Of a stretch of DNA of 46,349 nt, positions 44,981-46,349 are shown piece by piece. The notes beneath the pieces are model-generated. The model worked only from the letters and a program-made list of their open reading frames with translations, made no database searches and was not told the origin of the DNA. Numbering within the stretch: position 1 is the first letter of the stretch; the number at the start of each line of letters is the position of its first letter. The translations under genes were made by a program, and so were the position numbers. Source of the DNA: Flavobacteriales bacterium (lineage in GTDB: Bacteria; Bacteroidota; Bacteroidia; Flavobacteriales_F; PHOS-HE28); assembly GCA_016788285.1 (NCBI GenBank), contig JAEUSW010000087.1:1-46349 (forward strand), written 5' to 3'.

Positions 44981-45556
44981 TCAGTTCAGCTCCCGTTCGA
45001 TGTGGTCGATGAACGCGTGGATCACCTTGATGTGCACCTCCTGGATGCGGTCGGCGTAGCCGTGGTGCGGCACGCGGACCTCCACGGTGCAGAGATCGGC
45101 CAGCCTGCCACCGTCCTTGCCGGTGAGGCCGATGACGTGCATGCTCTTTTCGCGGGCCACCTCCGCGGCGCGCAGCACGTTGGGGCTGTTGCCGCTGGTG
45201 CTGATGGCGAGCAGCACATCGCCCTCGCGACCATGCGCCTGCACGAACCGCGCGAACACCTGCTCAAAGCCGTGGTCGTTGCCCACACAGGTGAGGTGGC
45301 TGGGGTCGCTGATGCTCAGGGCGGCGATGGGCGGTCGGTCGTCGCGGTAGCGGCCGGTGAGCTCCTCGGCGAAGTGCATGGCATCGCACATGCTGCCGCC
45401 ATTGCCGCAGCTGATCACCTTGGCGCCCTGCTTGAGGCAATAGCTCATGAAAGCGGCGGCCTGCTCAACGGCGGCGAGGTTGGCCGGGTCGGCCGAGAAT
45501 CGCGCGAGGACATCTGCTGCCTCGGTGAAATGCGAACGGATGCGGTCGGTGGTCAT
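44981..45556 (-). CDS. gmhA: D-sedoheptulose 7-phosphate isomerase GmhA
   Basis: GmhA converts sedoheptulose 7-phosphate to D-glycero-D-manno-heptose 7-phosphate for LPS core or other surface heptose. The 191-residue SIS-domain protein shows [55 protein letters not shown] (about 48-102), [17 protein letters not shown] and the His/Gln-containing C-terminus [18 protein letters not shown]. Length is normal. TTCCTTCG on the minus strand (45562-45569) is a near-match -7 element 5 nt before the ATG. No other heptose gene is in the window. Confidence 0.93.
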   Translation of the reverse strand: MTTDRIRSHFTEAADVLARFSADPANLAAVEQAAAFMSYCLKQGAKVISCGNGGSMCDAMHFAEELTGRYRDDRPPIAALSISDPSHLTCVGNDHGFEQVFARFVQAHGREGDVLLAISTSGNSPNVLRAAEVAREKSMHVIGLTGKDGGRLADLCTVEVRVPHHGYADRIQEVHIKVIHAFIDHIERELN

Positions 45557-45599
45557 CCCTGCGAAGGAAACGGTTTAGGGGCAATGGGGAGATAGCCTC

Positions 45600-45607
45600 T
45601 AGGTTCG
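45600..45607 (+). promoter_or_regulatory. -7 element for the MFS transporter
   Basis: TAGGTTCG fits TAnnTTYG and ends 4 nt before the ATG at 45612, the same close arrangement seen at anmK. It predicts a leaderless or nearly leaderless transcript. Confidence 0.4.
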
Positions 45608-45611
45608 CCGC

Positions 45612-46349
45612 ATGAGCGCGCTTGCGCGGGCCTTCCGCTTCTACTTCCAATCGTTCTCCGGATTCAGTCGCGAGATCTGGCTGCTCACGCTGGTCACCTT
45701 CGTGAACCGCGCCGGCACCATGGTGGTGCCCTTCATGTCCCTGTACCTCACCAAGGACATGGGCCTCACACTGGAAGAGGTGGGCTGGATCATGAGCTGC
45801 TTCGGCGCGGGCTCGGTGGTGGGCTCGTGGCTGGGCGGCAAACTCGCTGATAAGCTCGGCTTCTACGATGTGATGGTGGGCGCGCTGCTCACCTCGGGAC
45901 TGGCTTTCCTGGGCCTGAGCTGGCTACGCGGCTTCTGGGCCTTTGGTGCCGGCGTATTCGTGCTCATGGTGCTCAGCGACGCATTCCGGCCGGCCCTGTT
46001 CGTGGCCATACGGAGCTACGCTGCGCCGGAGCAGCGCACCCGCGCGGTCACGCTGATCCGGCTGGCCATCAACCTCGGCTTCAGCCTTGGCCCGGCCATC
46101 GGCGGCTTCATCATCGCCACCTGGAGCTACGAAGGGCTCTTCTGGGTGGATGCGCTCACGTGCATCGCTGCGGCAGCGATCCTCATCACCGGCCTGCCGC
46201 GCGCACAGGCTCAGAATGACAACAGCGCCGCGCGCACCACCAGGAATGGGTCGCCGTACCGGGATGGGCCGTTCCTCTTCTTCCTGCTCTCCACCGTGCT
46301 CATCTGCATCCCCTTCCTGCAGTACTTCAGCAGCATACCGCTCTTCTAC
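45612..46349 (+). CDS. MFS transporter (cut by the right edge)
   Basis: The frame runs open from the ATG at 45612 to the window end (246 residues seen). It has about seven membrane helices, beginning EIWLLTLVTFVNRAGTMVVPFMSLYLTKDMGL. The MFS signature loop appears as GSWLGGKLADKLGFYDVMV (about 73-91), and INLGFSLGPAIGGFII lies in the fifth helix region. This matches the MFS drug/multidrug-like exporters. Substrate unknown. It is divergent from gmhA. The rest of the gene lies beyond the window. Confidence 0.85.
   Translation, partial: MSALARAFRFYFQSFSGFSREIWLLTLVTFVNRAGTMVVPFMSLYLTKDMGLTLEEVGWIMSCFGAGSVVGSWLGGKLADKLGFYDVMVGALLTSGLAFLGLSWLRGFWAFGAGVFVLMVLSDAFRPALFVAIRSYAAPEQRTRAVTLIRLAINLGFSLGPAIGGFIIATWSYEGLFWVDALTCIAAAAILITGLPRAQAQNDNSAARTTRNGSPYRDGPFLFFLLSTVLICIPFLQYFSSIPLFY

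Overview
The window looks like a chromosomal segment of a GC-rich member of the Bacteroidota, most likely Flavobacteriales. The evidence is a type IX secretion (T9SS) and gliding locus (PorU, a PorP/SprF protein, GldJ), two secreted proteins with T9SS C-terminal sorting domains, a fused CcoNO cytochrome oxidase subunit, and repeated TAnnTTTG/TAnnTTCG sequences (the Bacteroidota -7 promoter type) in front of most operons. No transposase, integrase, phage gene or CRISPR array was seen.

Layout. 61-8351: porU on the minus strand, divergent from porP/sprF-like, gldJ and murF. 8352-14542: an AT-richer insert-like region with two large T9SS cargo genes. The first carries a G8 tract that puts its signal peptide out of frame with the rest, below a cluster of CGATCG sites. 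The second has a 19-bp perfect hairpin inside its signal-peptide codons. 14555-18162: acyl-CoA dehydrogenase (minus), divergent from anmK, then a glutamate/leucine-type dehydrogenase. 18210-21788: exbB-exbD-exbD-tonB-folC. 21868-22137: two tRNA-Val genes (CAC and UAC) and a broken tRNA-Val copy, all minus strand.

22539-28512: a tightly packed photoprotection operon (ECF sigma factor, crtI, crtB, idi, photolyase, a 53-residue unknown, an SRPBCC protein, crtZ) behind a strong promoter and operator-like repeats. Running toward it on the minus strand (28458-37167) is a complete cbb3 oxidase operon: ccoI, ccoS, ccoNO, ccoQ, ccoP, ccoG, ccoH and a TauE/SafE-type membrane protein. 37311-42589: an O-methyltransferase-like protein, a PduO-type cobalamin adenosyltransferase, a small DUF2795-like protein and secA. 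42664-45556 (minus): gmhA-comM-TonB-like. The right edge cuts an MFS transporter.

How the parts fit. SecA exports the T9SS cargo, and PorU removes its sorting domain at the surface. ExbB/ExbD/TonB energises outer-membrane uptake. The carotenoid/photolyase operon answers light damage. The cbb3 cluster makes and assembles a high-affinity terminal oxidase, with CcoI and CcoG serving copper delivery. The most unusual signals are the G8 tract with its GATC cluster and downstream hairpin in the cargo-gene island, the tRNA-Val remnant with a swapped anticodon arm, and the repeated -7 elements, some only a few bases from start codons.
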